From contig OZ242357.1 of NCBI GenBank assembly GCA_965208815.1, positions 620,001-684,000 on the forward strand: DNA of 64,000 nucleotides. The letters are read 5' to 3'. The notes beneath the pieces are model-generated. The model was not told the origin of the DNA. It worked only from the letters and a program-made list of their open reading frames with translations, and searched no databases. The DNA comes from Bin55 sp009840545. Its GTDB lineage: Bacteria > Pseudomonadota > Gammaproteobacteria > Pseudomonadales > Azotimanducaceae. The position numbers and the translations under genes are program-made. This document shows positions 35,507-43,985 of this stretch, one piece after another; within the stretch, counting starts at the first letter, position 1, and every line of letters begins with the position of its first letter.

Positions 35507-37018
35507 ATGATGTCTACAGTAAGCCGAATTGGATGTATTTTGTTAGCAACTCTGCTAACGGGTCAATTATCGATTGCACAAGAAGAAACTCCGGAAGGAG
35601 AGCAAGTCAGCCCACTTGTGGATGCGGGGCTGACAATTGTTGAAGCCCAATCTCTTGACGACCTGTTAAGGCTCATGAGAGAGAAGAGGCTAATCGAAAA
35701 CAAGGAACACCAAGAAAGAGAGGATGCGTTTGAGCGAAATCGTGACAATCAGGCCAACCTTTTGCAAGAAGCCGAGGATGAGTTCGAACGACAGCAACAA
35801 CGAAGTCGTCAATTGGACGCGGAACAGGCGGAAAATGAAACGGAAATTGCCAACCAACAGACTATTTACGACGAGCGTCTAGGATCGTTAAGAGAACTCT
35901 TTGGAGTTCTTCAGCAGGTAGCTGGGGATGCCAGAGGTGTATTCAATGGCTCTATCGTTAGTGCGGAATTACCTGATCGCCACATTTTTCTTAACGAACT
36001 TGCCGCAAAGATGGGAACCGCAAGCCAGTTGGCTACCGTCGACGAAATGGAGCATCTCGTTTTCTTGTTGACGCAACATCTCAGGGAGACTGGGCGTATT
36101 TCACGGTTCAGTGGGACAGTCCAATCAGCAGAAGGAAAACAGATCGTGCAAGACATTCTGCGGATTGGCGCGTTCAATGTCGTCACGAAAGACGGATATG
36201 TCGACTATGACGTAGCGACAGGGAACATGATCGAGTTGCCTCGCCAACCATCAGCCGAGTTTACTAACACCGCTCGCGGTTCATTCCGCGGAAAATCTGG
36301 AGACATGGTTGGATTTGCCGTGGATCCTACGCGTGGAGCATTGCTGTCACTCGAGACCCAACGAGCAACTTTTGGTGAAATGGTGGGATCACCTCTTGCA
36401 CCTTTCCAGGGAACGGGTTGTTGGTTGCCGTTCTGTAACGGACAGGGTGGTATGGTCGGATCCGTGATTATCTTGGTTGGTATCGTTGGTGTGCTACTTG
36501 CAATCGAACGTCTGATTATGTTGACGCTTATCAGTCAGAAGGTTTCGGCGCAGCGCAAAGCTCCTGGCGATCCAAAAGACGACAATCCTTTAGGACGTGT
36601 TATTGGCATATACCACGCGAATAGGGAAGTAGACAACGAGACTCTGCAGTTGAAGATGGGAGAGGCCGTGTTGCGGGAGACACCTGCTCTCACCCGAAAT
36701 ATTGCCATTGTGCAGGTGATTTCCGTTGTTGCGCCACTCATGGGTCTTCTTGGAACCGTGATCGGAATGATTCAGACTTTCCAGGCAATTACATTATTCG
36801 GCACAGGAGATCCGAAAATCATGGCCAGTGGTATTTCGACAGCACTGATGACCACGGTTCTTGGCCTGTGCGTTGCAATTCCCACCGTATTGCTCCATGC
36901 ATTGGTTTCCCAATACAGCCGTTCGGTACTCCATGTGCTGGATGAACAATCCGAGGGGATCATCGCACAACACGCTGAGCGGGCCGGAACTCCGATTGTG
37001 GAAGACAAGAGCGAGTAG
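35507..37018 (+). CDS. TtpC-like MotA/TolQ/ExbB proton-channel protein with coiled-coil extension
   Basis: At 503 aa it is much longer than ExbB. An N-terminal signal peptide (about residues 1-24, ending LSIAQEE) leads a periplasmic Gln/Glu-rich coiled coil (about residues 50-130). The MotA/ExbB domain occupies the C-terminal ~200 residues with membrane segments VIILVGIVGVLLAIERLIML, VVAPLMGLLGTVIGMI and ALMTTVLGLCVAIPTV. The GLLGTVIGMI..F...T motif is the conserved channel signature. In Vibrio the equivalent TtpC is required for the TonB2 system. It likely forms part of the energiser with the ExbB encoded next. Confidence 0.88.
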   Translation: MMSTVSRIGCILLATLLTGQLSIAQEETPEGEQVSPLVDAGLTIVEAQSLDDLLRLMREKRLIENKEHQEREDAFERNRDNQANLLQEAEDEFERQQQRSRQLDAEQAENETEIANQQTIYDERLGSLRELFGVLQQVAGDARGVFNGSIVSAELPDRHIFLNELAAKMGTASQLATVDEMEHLVFLLTQHLRETGRISRFSGTVQSAEGKQIVQDILRIGAFNVVTKDGYVDYDVATGNMIELPRQPSAEFTNTARGSFRGKSGDMVGFAVDPTRGALLSLETQRATFGEMVGSPLAPFQGTGCWLPFCNGQGGMVGSVIILVGIVGVLLAIERLIMLTLISQKVSAQRKAPGDPKDDNPLGRVIGIYHANREVDNETLQLKMGEAVLRETPALTRNIAIVQVISVVAPLMGLLGTVIGMIQTFQAITLFGTGDPKIMASGISTALMTTVLGLCVAIPTVLLHALVSQYSRSVLHVLDEQSEGIIAQHAERAGTPIVEDKSE

Positions 37019-37024
37019 GCCGAG

Positions 37025-37537
37025 ATGGACATTTTCGTTGCCATCAACAGGTTTTTTGAACAGGGGGGCGATGTACTCTATCTCATTGCCCTTACCACTT
37101 TTATGATGTGGGTTTTGATTCTTGAGCGAGTTTGGTATTTCGTTAGGGAGCATCGAAATGTCGTCAAGAGCGCAATGGATATATGGGAATCTCGCGATGA
37201 GCGAAGATCGTGGTCGGCACACGCCATCCGAAGAGCTTTGGTTTCGGAAGCGGGCGCGAAGATTAGTGGAAGCATGCCCATCATTCTGACTTGTATTACC
37301 TTGTGCCCACTGTTGGGGTTGTTGGGTACTGTGACTGGAATGATTCAGGTATTTGATGCTATGGCGACCCAGGGCGGTAACGCGCGTTCAATGGCCGCTG
37401 GAGTGTCGGCTGCAACAATCCCAACAATGTCTGGAATGATTGCATCACTTTCGGGCATAATGGGAACTACATTCCTTCGGCGCAAAATCAATACCGAAAG
37501 AGAATTGCTCGATCGACATCTGACCATGGATCACTGA
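37025..37537 (+). CDS. exbB: ExbB-type proton channel subunit
   Basis: The 170-aa protein has three membrane segments (about residues 17-35, 85-105 and 125-145). The channel motif reads PLLGLLGTVTGMIQVFDAMATQ and is followed by MAAGVSAATIPTMSGMIASL. Its size and motif fit the short ExbB2 type. It is 6 nt after the TtpC-like gene and 16 nt before exbD. Together with ExbD it would harvest the proton-motive force for the TonB proteins encoded downstream. Confidence 0.9.
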   Translation: MDIFVAINRFFEQGGDVLYLIALTTFMMWVLILERVWYFVREHRNVVKSAMDIWESRDERRSWSAHAIRRALVSEAGAKISGSMPIILTCITLCPLLGLLGTVTGMIQVFDAMATQGGNARSMAAGVSAATIPTMSGMIASLSGIMGTTFLRRKINTERELLDRHLTMDH

Positions 37538-37553
37538 TCGAGGAGGTGTAAGA

Positions 37554-37958
37554 ATGGCACTAGGAAAGCAACGTTCAGGAAGCGACGACGAAAGCGATAT
37601 CAACTTGACGCCGATGCTTGACGTCGTGTTCATTATGTTGATATTCTTCATTGTTACCGCGACATTCATTAAGCAGGCAGGAATAGAGGTGGTGCGTCCA
37701 GACGCACGAACTGCAGAACCAAAGCCGTTGGTGAGTGTGCTTGTTGCTGTTGGTCCAGCTGGAGACATATGGATAGACAAGAAACAAGTGGAAGTTGACC
37801 ATGTTCGAGCACACATTGAGCGCTTGCATGCCGAGAATCCCAAGGGAGGCATTGTCGTGCAAGTGGATCGAAAAGCAAAGTTCGAGAAAGTACGTGCAGT
37901 GCTAGACGCTGCACGTGGAGCAAAGGTAACTGATGTTGCATTAGCAACTGAAGATTGA
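37554..37958 (+). CDS. exbD: ExbD/TolR biopolymer transport protein
   Basis: ExbD is the proton-conducting partner of ExbB. The 134-aa protein has the N-terminal signature DINLTPMLDVVFIMLIFFIV, with the membrane segment at about residues 20-42 and the essential Asp in the LDVVF stretch. The periplasmic part includes VQVDRKAKFEKVRAVLDAARGAKV. An AGGAGGTG ribosome-binding site is just upstream. The stop is followed by the first of three copies of a GAGGTAGCA leader in front of tonB genes. Confidence 0.94.
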   Translation: MALGKQRSGSDDESDINLTPMLDVVFIMLIFFIVTATFIKQAGIEVVRPDARTAEPKPLVSVLVAVGPAGDIWIDKKQVEVDHVRAHIERLHAENPKGGIVVQVDRKAKFEKVRAVLDAARGAKVTDVALATED

Positions 37959-37970
37959 GAGGTAGCAAAC

Positions 37971-38588
37971 ATGCAAAAAGTATTTGAACGCTACGGAGTG
38001 GGAATTGTTGTTGGTTCGGTTGTAACGGTAGGGTTGCTCTATCTGATGCAAGCCGTGATCAGCAGCGATAAGAATCCCTTAAATGAAGCTCCGAATGTAC
38101 GACCAATGGACATTGTTCGATTGTTGGATGACATCGAGCCGCCTAAGATTGATCGAAACGTTAAGCCCCCTCCGCCTCCAGAGGAATTCCCTCCCGACAT
38201 TCCTGAGGCAGACTTGGACCTCAGTAGCGGCGAAGGGTGGTCGACGCTCGATTTTGAGCCTCAGGGTCCCGGGAAGGCCGAATTTGGTCCTGGGGATTAC
38301 ACATCGGATGGGGAATACCTGCCGATAGTCAAGGTGAACCCCCAATATCCGCGCAGAGCGCTTCAAAGAGGCATTGAAGGATGGGTAATCGTACAGTTCA
38401 CCGTAACAGAGACCGGTTCCACAGAGGATCCTTTTGTGGTTGACTCTGACCCACCCGGAATTTTTGACCGCGCCGCGATCAACGCTGCATTGAAGTTCGT
38501 GTACAAGCCGAGAGTTGTCGATGGAAAACCCATTCGTGTCACAGGGGTCAAGAACAGAATTACCTTCGAACTTGAAGACGAACCATAG
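37971..38588 (+). CDS. tonB: TonB-like energy transducer, single C-terminal domain
   Basis: A 205-aa TonB of the short TonB2 type. It has an N-terminal membrane segment (about residues 9-29), a short Pro-rich spacer (VKPPPPPEEFPPDIPEADLD), and one TonB C-terminal domain (about residues 115-202) with YPRRALQRGIEGWVIVQFTV, DPPGIFDRAAINAAL and YKPRVVDGKP. The His of the classical TonB SxxxH membrane motif is not seen. It follows exbD by 12 nt and is closely similar to the next gene. Confidence 0.92.
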   Translation: MQKVFERYGVGIVVGSVVTVGLLYLMQAVISSDKNPLNEAPNVRPMDIVRLLDDIEPPKIDRNVKPPPPPEEFPPDIPEADLDLSSGEGWSTLDFEPQGPGKAEFGPGDYTSDGEYLPIVKVNPQYPRRALQRGIEGWVIVQFTVTETGSTEDPFVVDSDPPGIFDRAAINAALKFVYKPRVVDGKPIRVTGVKNRITFELEDEP

Positions 38589-38615
38589 GCAATCTAATTC
38601 AGTGAGGTAGCAACC

Positions 38616-39230
38616 ATGCAAGATGTCCTTGAACGCTACGGGGTGGCAATTGTTGTCGGATCTGCTGTGACGGTCGGACTTCTCTACTTGATGCAAGCAG
38701 TAGTTAGCACCGATCAGGTTGCGTTGAACAAAGCTCCAGATATTCGAACCATGGAAATAGTTCGACTTCTGGAAGACGTTGAGCCAATCAAGAAGCGTCA
38801 GAAAGAAATGCCTCCACCACCGCCCGAAGAATTCCCTGACCTTCCCGAGAGTGTTCTTGACCCCATTGAAGGTGGAGTATGGTCTCCTATATTTGAGGTA
38901 GTTACGACCGCTCCTGAAAGAACTGATATAGGCGGAGAATTCGTTGGGGATGGGGAATACTTGCCCATCGTCAAGGTGAATCCCAAGTACCCGCGCCAAG
39001 CGACTCAACGAGGAATAGAAGGTTGGGTAATCGTTCAGTTTACCGTCACTGAGAGAGGCTCCGTGGTGGATGCCTTTGTGCATTCCTCAGATCCGCCTGG
39101 AATTTTTGACCGTGCTGCCGTCAACGCAGCGTTGAAGTTCAAGTACAAGCCTAGGGTTGTTGATGGAAAACCAATTCGTGTCTCCGGAGTCAAGAACAGG
39201 ATTGTCTTCGAACTTGAGGATGAACTCTGA
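38616..39230 (+). CDS. TonB-like energy transducer, tandem paralogue
   Basis: The 204-aa protein repeats the design of the preceding TonB: membrane segment (RYGVAIVVGSAVTVGLLYLM), Pro-rich spacer (MPPPPPEEFPDLPE) and one TonB domain (YPRQATQRGIEGWVIVQF, DPPGIFDRAAVNAALKF, YKPRVVDGKP). The two are nearly identical in the membrane segment and C-terminal domain and differ in the spacer, so they are a recent tandem duplication. Even the 12 nt before the ATG (GAGGTAGCAACC) match. They may serve different outer-membrane receptors or be functionally redundant. Confidence 0.9.
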   Translation: MQDVLERYGVAIVVGSAVTVGLLYLMQAVVSTDQVALNKAPDIRTMEIVRLLEDVEPIKKRQKEMPPPPPEEFPDLPESVLDPIEGGVWSPIFEVVTTAPERTDIGGEFVGDGEYLPIVKVNPKYPRQATQRGIEGWVIVQFTVTERGSVVDAFVHSSDPPGIFDRAAVNAALKFKYKPRVVDGKPIRVSGVKNRIVFELEDEL

Positions 39231-39322
39231 CGAATGCCTTCGTTGCGAGGGTGAAGAGGTGACTGTGTTAGGTGGCAGACTGATCGCTTCATAGACCTAT
39301 TCATGCATGAGAGGTAGCAGAC

Positions 39323-40816
39323 ATGCAGAGCTCATTTGATCGATCAAGCCTAGTAACTGTTGTTGGCTCGGTTGCCGCGGTAGGGTTATTGATCCAGGCA
39401 CAAGTTGCAATGTGCGGCATGTCGGATTCTTCCAATCAAGACCAAACTTCTGGGCAGGCAAGTAATGTATCTGCTTCCAACGATACCGCATCGAATGAGA
39501 AGTCGCTTGCTAAGCAGAGCAACGAGGATCGGAACTTCTTACCTCATCTAGGGCGTACGCGACCGATTTATCCGCGCGAAGCACTTCAGGAGGGTGTTGA
39601 GGGGTACGTAGTCGTTCAGTTTGACGTGACCGAGGACGGCACAGTTGAGAATGCTGTTGTTCTAGAGTCTGATCCGCCCGACGTTTTTGATTCGTCAGCA
39701 ACTAAGGCAGCATTAGACTTTAGATTTCGCCCGAAAATTATCGATGGATCGCCGGTTCGCGTGGAGGGCGTCAAGCGCAAGATTGTCTTCGAGTTTGAGC
39801 ATGAGAGTCCAAGTGTCCGAAGTGGCGCGACTGAGGAAGACAGCATCGGATATCTTCCCATTGTAGAGGCACGGGCGGAATATCCTCAAAGAGCTTTTGA
39901 TCGTGGCATAGAAGGATTCGTGACTGTAGAGTTTACGGTCTCAGAAACAGGCAATGTCGAGGATCCGGTTGTGGTTGAATCCGACCCGCCGGGAATTTTT
40001 GATCGGGCAGCTATTCACGCCGCATTGCAGTTCAAGTATCGCCCGAGAATCGTCGACGGAACAACGGTTCGCGTGGACGGTGTCCAACACAAGATTGATT
40101 TCAAGCTTGAGGACGAGTCTACTGCAAGCGATTTCCCAGAGCTTGATAGATCGGGTGCGGAAACTGAAACCAAAGTTGAAGACGGTGACTATCTCTGGAT
40201 TATTAAGTTTCGACCGAAGTATCCTCCTCGAGCGCTCAAGAGAGGAATAGAAGGATTCGCGACAGTGGAGTTCACGGTGACCGAGAAGGGCAACGTCGCG
40301 AACCCGTTTGTGGTTGAGGCCGATCCTCCCGGAATTTTTGATCGAGTGTCAATTCACGCCGCGTCCCGGTTCAAGTATCGCCCGAGAGTCGTCGACGGAT
40401 CGCCGGTTCTCGTTGAAGGTGTCCTGCACAGATTTGATTTCAAGCTTGAGGACGGGACAACTGTAATCGAGTCACAAGAGCTTGACGGGTCAAGTAGCGC
40501 AATAGAAACCACGGTTGAAGGCGACGAATATTTGCCCATTGTAAAGGTGGGTGCGAAGTATCCTCGTCGAGCGCTCAAGAGAGGAATAGAAGGTTTCGCG
40601 ACAGTGGAGTTCGCGGTCTCCGTGAAGGGTAATGTCGAGGACCCGGTTGTGGTTGAGTCCGATCCGCCCGGAATTTTTGATCGAGCGGCTATTCACGCTG
40701 TATTGCAGTCCAAGTATCGCCCGAGAATCGTCGACGGGATGCCTGTTCGCGTGGAGGGCGTCAAGCACAAGATTGTCTTCGAGATTGAGAATCTACCGTA
40801 CGAAGTGAGAGATTGA
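39323..40816 (+). CDS. Poly-TonB protein with four tandem TonB C-terminal domains
   Basis: A 497-aa protein has one N-terminal membrane segment (about residues 9-30), a Ser/Asn/Gln-rich linker instead of a Pro-rich spacer, then four TonB C-terminal domains at about residues 72-158, 177-262, 289-374 and 402-488. Each carries YPxxAxxxGxEG, DPPxxFD and a final RPRxVDGxxVxVxGV...F block. They are joined by acidic 20-30-residue linkers (for example ESTASDFPELDRSGAETETK). Ordinary TonB has one such domain. The arrangement is unusual; multivalent binding of TonB boxes or peptidoglycan is one hypothesis. Confidence 0.88.
   Translation: MQSSFDRSSLVTVVGSVAAVGLLIQAQVAMCGMSDSSNQDQTSGQASNVSASNDTASNEKSLAKQSNEDRNFLPHLGRTRPIYPREALQEGVEGYVVVQFDVTEDGTVENAVVLESDPPDVFDSSATKAALDFRFRPKIIDGSPVRVEGVKRKIVFEFEHESPSVRSGATEEDSIGYLPIVEARAEYPQRAFDRGIEGFVTVEFTVSETGNVEDPVVVESDPPGIFDRAAIHAALQFKYRPRIVDGTTVRVDGVQHKIDFKLEDESTASDFPELDRSGAETETKVEDGDYLWIIKFRPKYPPRALKRGIEGFATVEFTVTEKGNVANPFVVEADPPGIFDRVSIHAASRFKYRPRVVDGSPVLVEGVLHRFDFKLEDGTTVIESQELDGSSSAIETTVEGDEYLPIVKVGAKYPRRALKRGIEGFATVEFAVSVKGNVEDPVVVESDPPGIFDRAAIHAVLQSKYRPRIVDGMPVRVEGVKHKIVFEIENLPYEVRD
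39536..40786 (+). repeat. Four tandem coding repeats (TonB C-terminal domains)
   Basis: Four units with ~315-340 bp spacing encode the TonB domains of the 497-aa protein. Nucleotide similarity is high, for example GTATCGCCCGAGA followed by TCGTCGACGG recurs at 40037, 40376 and 40715. Domains 2, 3 and 4 resemble each other more than domain 1, suggesting later internal duplications. Confidence 0.85.
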
Positions 40817-40818
40817 AG

Positions 40819-41634
40819 ATGGCACAGATGCATACACAATCTGGTCGCTACAGCGCGTGGGCACTTGTTGGTATGGTTGTCATGCTTGGACTTCTACTGC
40901 CAACGCAAACAGTAACCAGCATTGAACCGGGTTCATCGAGCGAAAAGCTAGTTGCTGATTCAATTTCTTCAACGTCCGAAGAACATGGCGAGTCCGATGT
41001 CGGAGAGGAAGATACCGATCACATACTCGACGAGTACCGTCCTTTGGTAAAAGTAGCTCCTGTCTATCCTCGCAATGCACTTCGAAGCGGCATTCAGGGC
41101 TACGTAGTAGTGCAATTTGATGTGACGGAAAAGGGCAAAGTCAGGAAACCGGTTGTTATAGAGTCCAAGCCGTACGGGATTTTTCATCGTTCAGCGATTA
41201 ATGCCGTAAAGAAGTTTAGGTATCTCCCAAGGATTGTGGACGGATCTGCCGTTCGGGTAGAGGGTGTTCAGCACAGGATTGTCTTCAATATTGAAGGGGA
41301 ACCGAATGAATCCGAGTCTCCTTACCACACTGAAACTGGCGATGGTGACTCCAAGAGCGCTCAGGAGTATCTGCCTATCGTAAAGGCTGCTCCCCAATAT
41401 CCGCGCGAAGCCGCCAGGAAAGGCTTCGAAGGTTACGTGATCGTTAGATTTGCGGTCACGGAGAAGGGAGACGTGGAGGATCCGGTTGTGGTCGCGTCCA
41501 AACCAGAGGGAGTTTTTGATAGTGCAGCGACTAAAGCTGTGTTGAAGTTCAAGTATCAACCAAGGGTTGTCGATGGTGAACCGATTCGAGTCGACAACGT
41601 TATGAACAAGTTTGTTTTTGAGCTAACGAACTAG
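40819..41634 (+). CDS. TonB-like protein with two tandem C-terminal domains
   Basis: The ATG at 40819, 2 nt after the stop of the previous gene, gives 271 aa beginning MAQMHTQSGR. There is one membrane segment (about residues 13-31), an acidic Ser/Glu-rich linker, and two TonB domains (YPRNALRSGIQGYVVVQFDV onward and YPREAARKGFEGYVIVRFAV onward), each ending in a PR(I/V)VDG block. The second repeat has KPEGVFDSAATKAVL in place of the usual DPPGIFDRAA. Like its neighbour it lacks a Pro-rich spacer. Confidence 0.87.
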   Translation: MAQMHTQSGRYSAWALVGMVVMLGLLLPTQTVTSIEPGSSSEKLVADSISSTSEEHGESDVGEEDTDHILDEYRPLVKVAPVYPRNALRSGIQGYVVVQFDVTEKGKVRKPVVIESKPYGIFHRSAINAVKKFRYLPRIVDGSAVRVEGVQHRIVFNIEGEPNESESPYHTETGDGDSKSAQEYLPIVKAAPQYPREAARKGFEGYVIVRFAVTEKGDVEDPVVVASKPEGVFDSAATKAVLKFKYQPRVVDGEPIRVDNVMNKFVFELTN

Positions 41635-41662
41635 TCTGAGCAAATCACCGAGAGTACACGAA

Positions 41663-43168
41663 ATGGAAACTATTGAAATCCAATCAAACAGAATTGAGTC
41701 GATACCAAAAGTGAATTCATCAGCTCGCTTTGGACCTCCACTGATTCGTGGAATAACAATTGGTCTCACAGTGCTGTTCTTGCAGCTAGGAGTAGGTTTC
41801 TTCCATGGAACTGGGCTTGTGGGAGGGCAAGTTGCTTTGGCACAAACTGCCACCGAAGATCCTAGACCTAAACGCAATGTGCCGACAATGTCTTCCGAGA
41901 CGTATGACCGGCTTGCGAAGTTCTACGAAATTATGTCGCCGACAGACGATGAAGGAAATGTGATACCTCTTGAAGAGGTGGGAGAGAGAGACTTGCCGGC
42001 GGCGCAGAAAATCCTCGACAATCTCTTGGCCAGACATCGGCGATTGAACGGTAATGAGATGGCACAAGTACATCGAAACTATGCTTGGCTCGCCCAAGAG
42101 ATGGACGACATAGATCTCGCGATAGAACATCTATTGAAACTTCTCGACTATCGAGAGAATATCAATTACGTCCTCGAGGAAATGGCTCTGAGCAATGTGT
42201 CCAAGTTGTACTTCACACAAGAAAATTATGAACAAGCGCTGGACTACGCCTTGCAGCACTTGGATCTTAAGATAAACGAAGGTCCTAATGACTACGTTTA
42301 TGTTGCTCAGATCTACATCGCGATGGAGGATTACGAGAACACCAAGATTTGGATCAAACTCGCGATTACTACTGCAGAAGAGCAAATGAAGCCCATAAAG
42401 GAATACTGGTACGAGATTCTGTTGGCGTCTGTAAGTGTGCTGGAACAATGGGACGAGGTCTTGGACGTTGCTAAAACTTGCATTGTCAGGTATGGCAAGC
42501 TGAAATACTGGTTGAGTATGGCTCAGTCCTATATGGAATTGGATGATGAGGAAAACGCGCTTTACACTCTCGAGTGTGCCCATACCGCAGGATTGCTCGA
42601 TAAAGACAAGGAATTCACGAACTATGCATCAATGCTTGCCTTGACTGGTGCCGCGATTCGTGCTGCAGCTGTTCTTGAGGAAGGGCTCGAATCGGAGATA
42701 TTGAAACGAGATACAAAGTTGCTCAAGTGGCTCGCACAGTACTACCAAATTTCGTTTGAGCAAGAACTAGCCATCAAGAACTACAAACTAGCTGCGGAGG
42801 ACTCAGATGACGCAGGCAATTTGTGGGCGAGACTGGCACAATTGCACAACGAACTTGGCCAATTCACAGAGTGTATTGAAGCAGCCGAAACAGCGTTGGA
42901 TCTCGGCGATCTCAACCAACCTAACAGAGTGTGGTTGACGAAGGGTAGTTGCGAATTCAGCGCCGAAGAGTACGGAGCAGCTAAGACTACGTTTACGGAC
43001 CTACGGAAAGAGCTTCTCCGATCTGATGAAGAATCAGACCAAGCACTTGCATTAATCACTAGAAGCTACCTCAAGTCGATTGAAGTCGAGCAAGAGCGCA
43101 TACTGCACGAACAGCAAGTAAGAGCAGATGAACTTGCCTATGAAGAGGAAAAGAGAAAGCGTTCATAA
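41663..43168 (+). CDS. TPR-repeat protein, last gene of the TonB cluster
   Basis: A 501-aa protein has an N-terminal membrane/signal segment (about residues 28-62) and then helical repeats of TPR type through most of its length (AQVHRNYAWLAQEMDDIDLA, NVSKLYFTQENYEQALDYAL, WARLAQLHNELGQFTECIEA). It ends in a charged tail with EEEKRKRS. A TPR protein commonly closes TonB2-type clusters (TtpC-ExbB-ExbD-TonB-TPR) and probably acts in the periplasm as a scaffold for the complex. Gap to the bi-TonB gene is 28 nt. Confidence 0.85.
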   Translation: METIEIQSNRIESIPKVNSSARFGPPLIRGITIGLTVLFLQLGVGFFHGTGLVGGQVALAQTATEDPRPKRNVPTMSSETYDRLAKFYEIMSPTDDEGNVIPLEEVGERDLPAAQKILDNLLARHRRLNGNEMAQVHRNYAWLAQEMDDIDLAIEHLLKLLDYRENINYVLEEMALSNVSKLYFTQENYEQALDYALQHLDLKINEGPNDYVYVAQIYIAMEDYENTKIWIKLAITTAEEQMKPIKEYWYEILLASVSVLEQWDEVLDVAKTCIVRYGKLKYWLSMAQSYMELDDEENALYTLECAHTAGLLDKDKEFTNYASMLALTGAAIRAAAVLEEGLESEILKRDTKLLKWLAQYYQISFEQELAIKNYKLAAEDSDDAGNLWARLAQLHNELGQFTECIEAAETALDLGDLNQPNRVWLTKGSCEFSAEEYGAAKTTFTDLRKELLRSDEESDQALALITRSYLKSIEVEQERILHEQQVRADELAYEEEKRKRS

Positions 43169-43249
43169 GCAACAGCAGCAGCTTTTGGTTGGTCATACAA
43201 CCAACACTGGTCTCTGAGTACCCCTACGGAAGTCTTGCGCTAGCCTAAC

Positions 43250-43903
43250 GTGTTTACGGGAATTGTTGCACGTACCTGTTCCGTAGTAGGCTTCAATGAC
43301 TCGAGCCCGACGTTGGATCTACGTATTCGACTTGGATCATTGTGTGACGAGTTAGTCGATGGATCCAGTGTGTCAGTTAATGGTGTTTGCCTCACCGTAG
43401 CTGAATGTAACAACGGAGAGGCAAAGTTCGATGTCGTACCGGCAACAGCAAGCCTGACAAACTTGAGCCAGTGTAAGCTAGGATCCGAAGTAAATATCGA
43501 GAGATCACTCAAGTTTGGATCTGAAATCGGCGGCCACGTATTGTCCGGGCATGTATGTGAGACGGTTCTTGTCAGCGAGGCGTCAAACACACTCCAAGGA
43601 TCCACAATTGTCTTTAATGCTTCCGATGAGTGGAAGCGGTTCTTGTTTTCTAAGGGATTCATCGCCCTCAACGGCGTGAGTCTTACCCTGGCTGAGTTTG
43701 ACCGAGAGACTGGAGTAGGACGCGTGAATCTGATTCCAGAAACAATGGTGCGAACTAATCTTGGGAGAACCAAAGCTGGAGACACCTTGAATCTTGAGAT
43801 TGATTCTCAAACTCAATCCATTGTTGAGACGACGGAGAGTTTTCTTCGAGAGAATCCTTCTTGGCTCAGGACGATTCTAGAGGACCAGGTCACAGCAACT
43901 TGA
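43250..43903 (+). CDS. ribE: Riboflavin synthase alpha chain
   Basis: The enzyme dismutates two 6,7-dimethyl-8-ribityllumazine molecules to riboflavin. The GTG at 43250 gives 217 aa starting VFTGIV, the standard N-terminus. Two lumazine-binding repeats are visible; the first includes GSSVSVNGVCLTVAE-type sequence (SVNGVCLTVAEC) and GGHVLSGHV, the second includes FIALNGVSLTLAEF and LIPETMVRTNLG. No FMN riboswitch was recognised in the 81 bp upstream; a small hairpin TTGGTTG/CAACCAA is at 43185-43204. Confidence 0.94.
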   Translation: MFTGIVARTCSVVGFNDSSPTLDLRIRLGSLCDELVDGSSVSVNGVCLTVAECNNGEAKFDVVPATASLTNLSQCKLGSEVNIERSLKFGSEIGGHVLSGHVCETVLVSEASNTLQGSTIVFNASDEWKRFLFSKGFIALNGVSLTLAEFDRETGVGRVNLIPETMVRTNLGRTKAGDTLNLEIDSQTQSIVETTESFLRENPSWLRTILEDQVTAT

Positions 43904-43985
43904 ACTCTCCTTGGACACAATCGAGCCTGTTTTAGTTGCCCGAGCGTATTGAAGTTCGGTACCTACCAATAGGTGAGTCGAACCC

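Noticed and set aside
39536..40786. Evenly spaced repeats as a CRISPR-like array
   Set aside because: The repeats are ~330 bp apart, in frame and encode TonB domains; there are no short repeats with unique spacers.
43169..43249. FMN riboswitch before ribE
   Set aside because: The 81-bp gap is too short for the ~140-nt element and lacks its conserved AGGG.A..G/GATTCAG-type blocks; only a small hairpin is visible.
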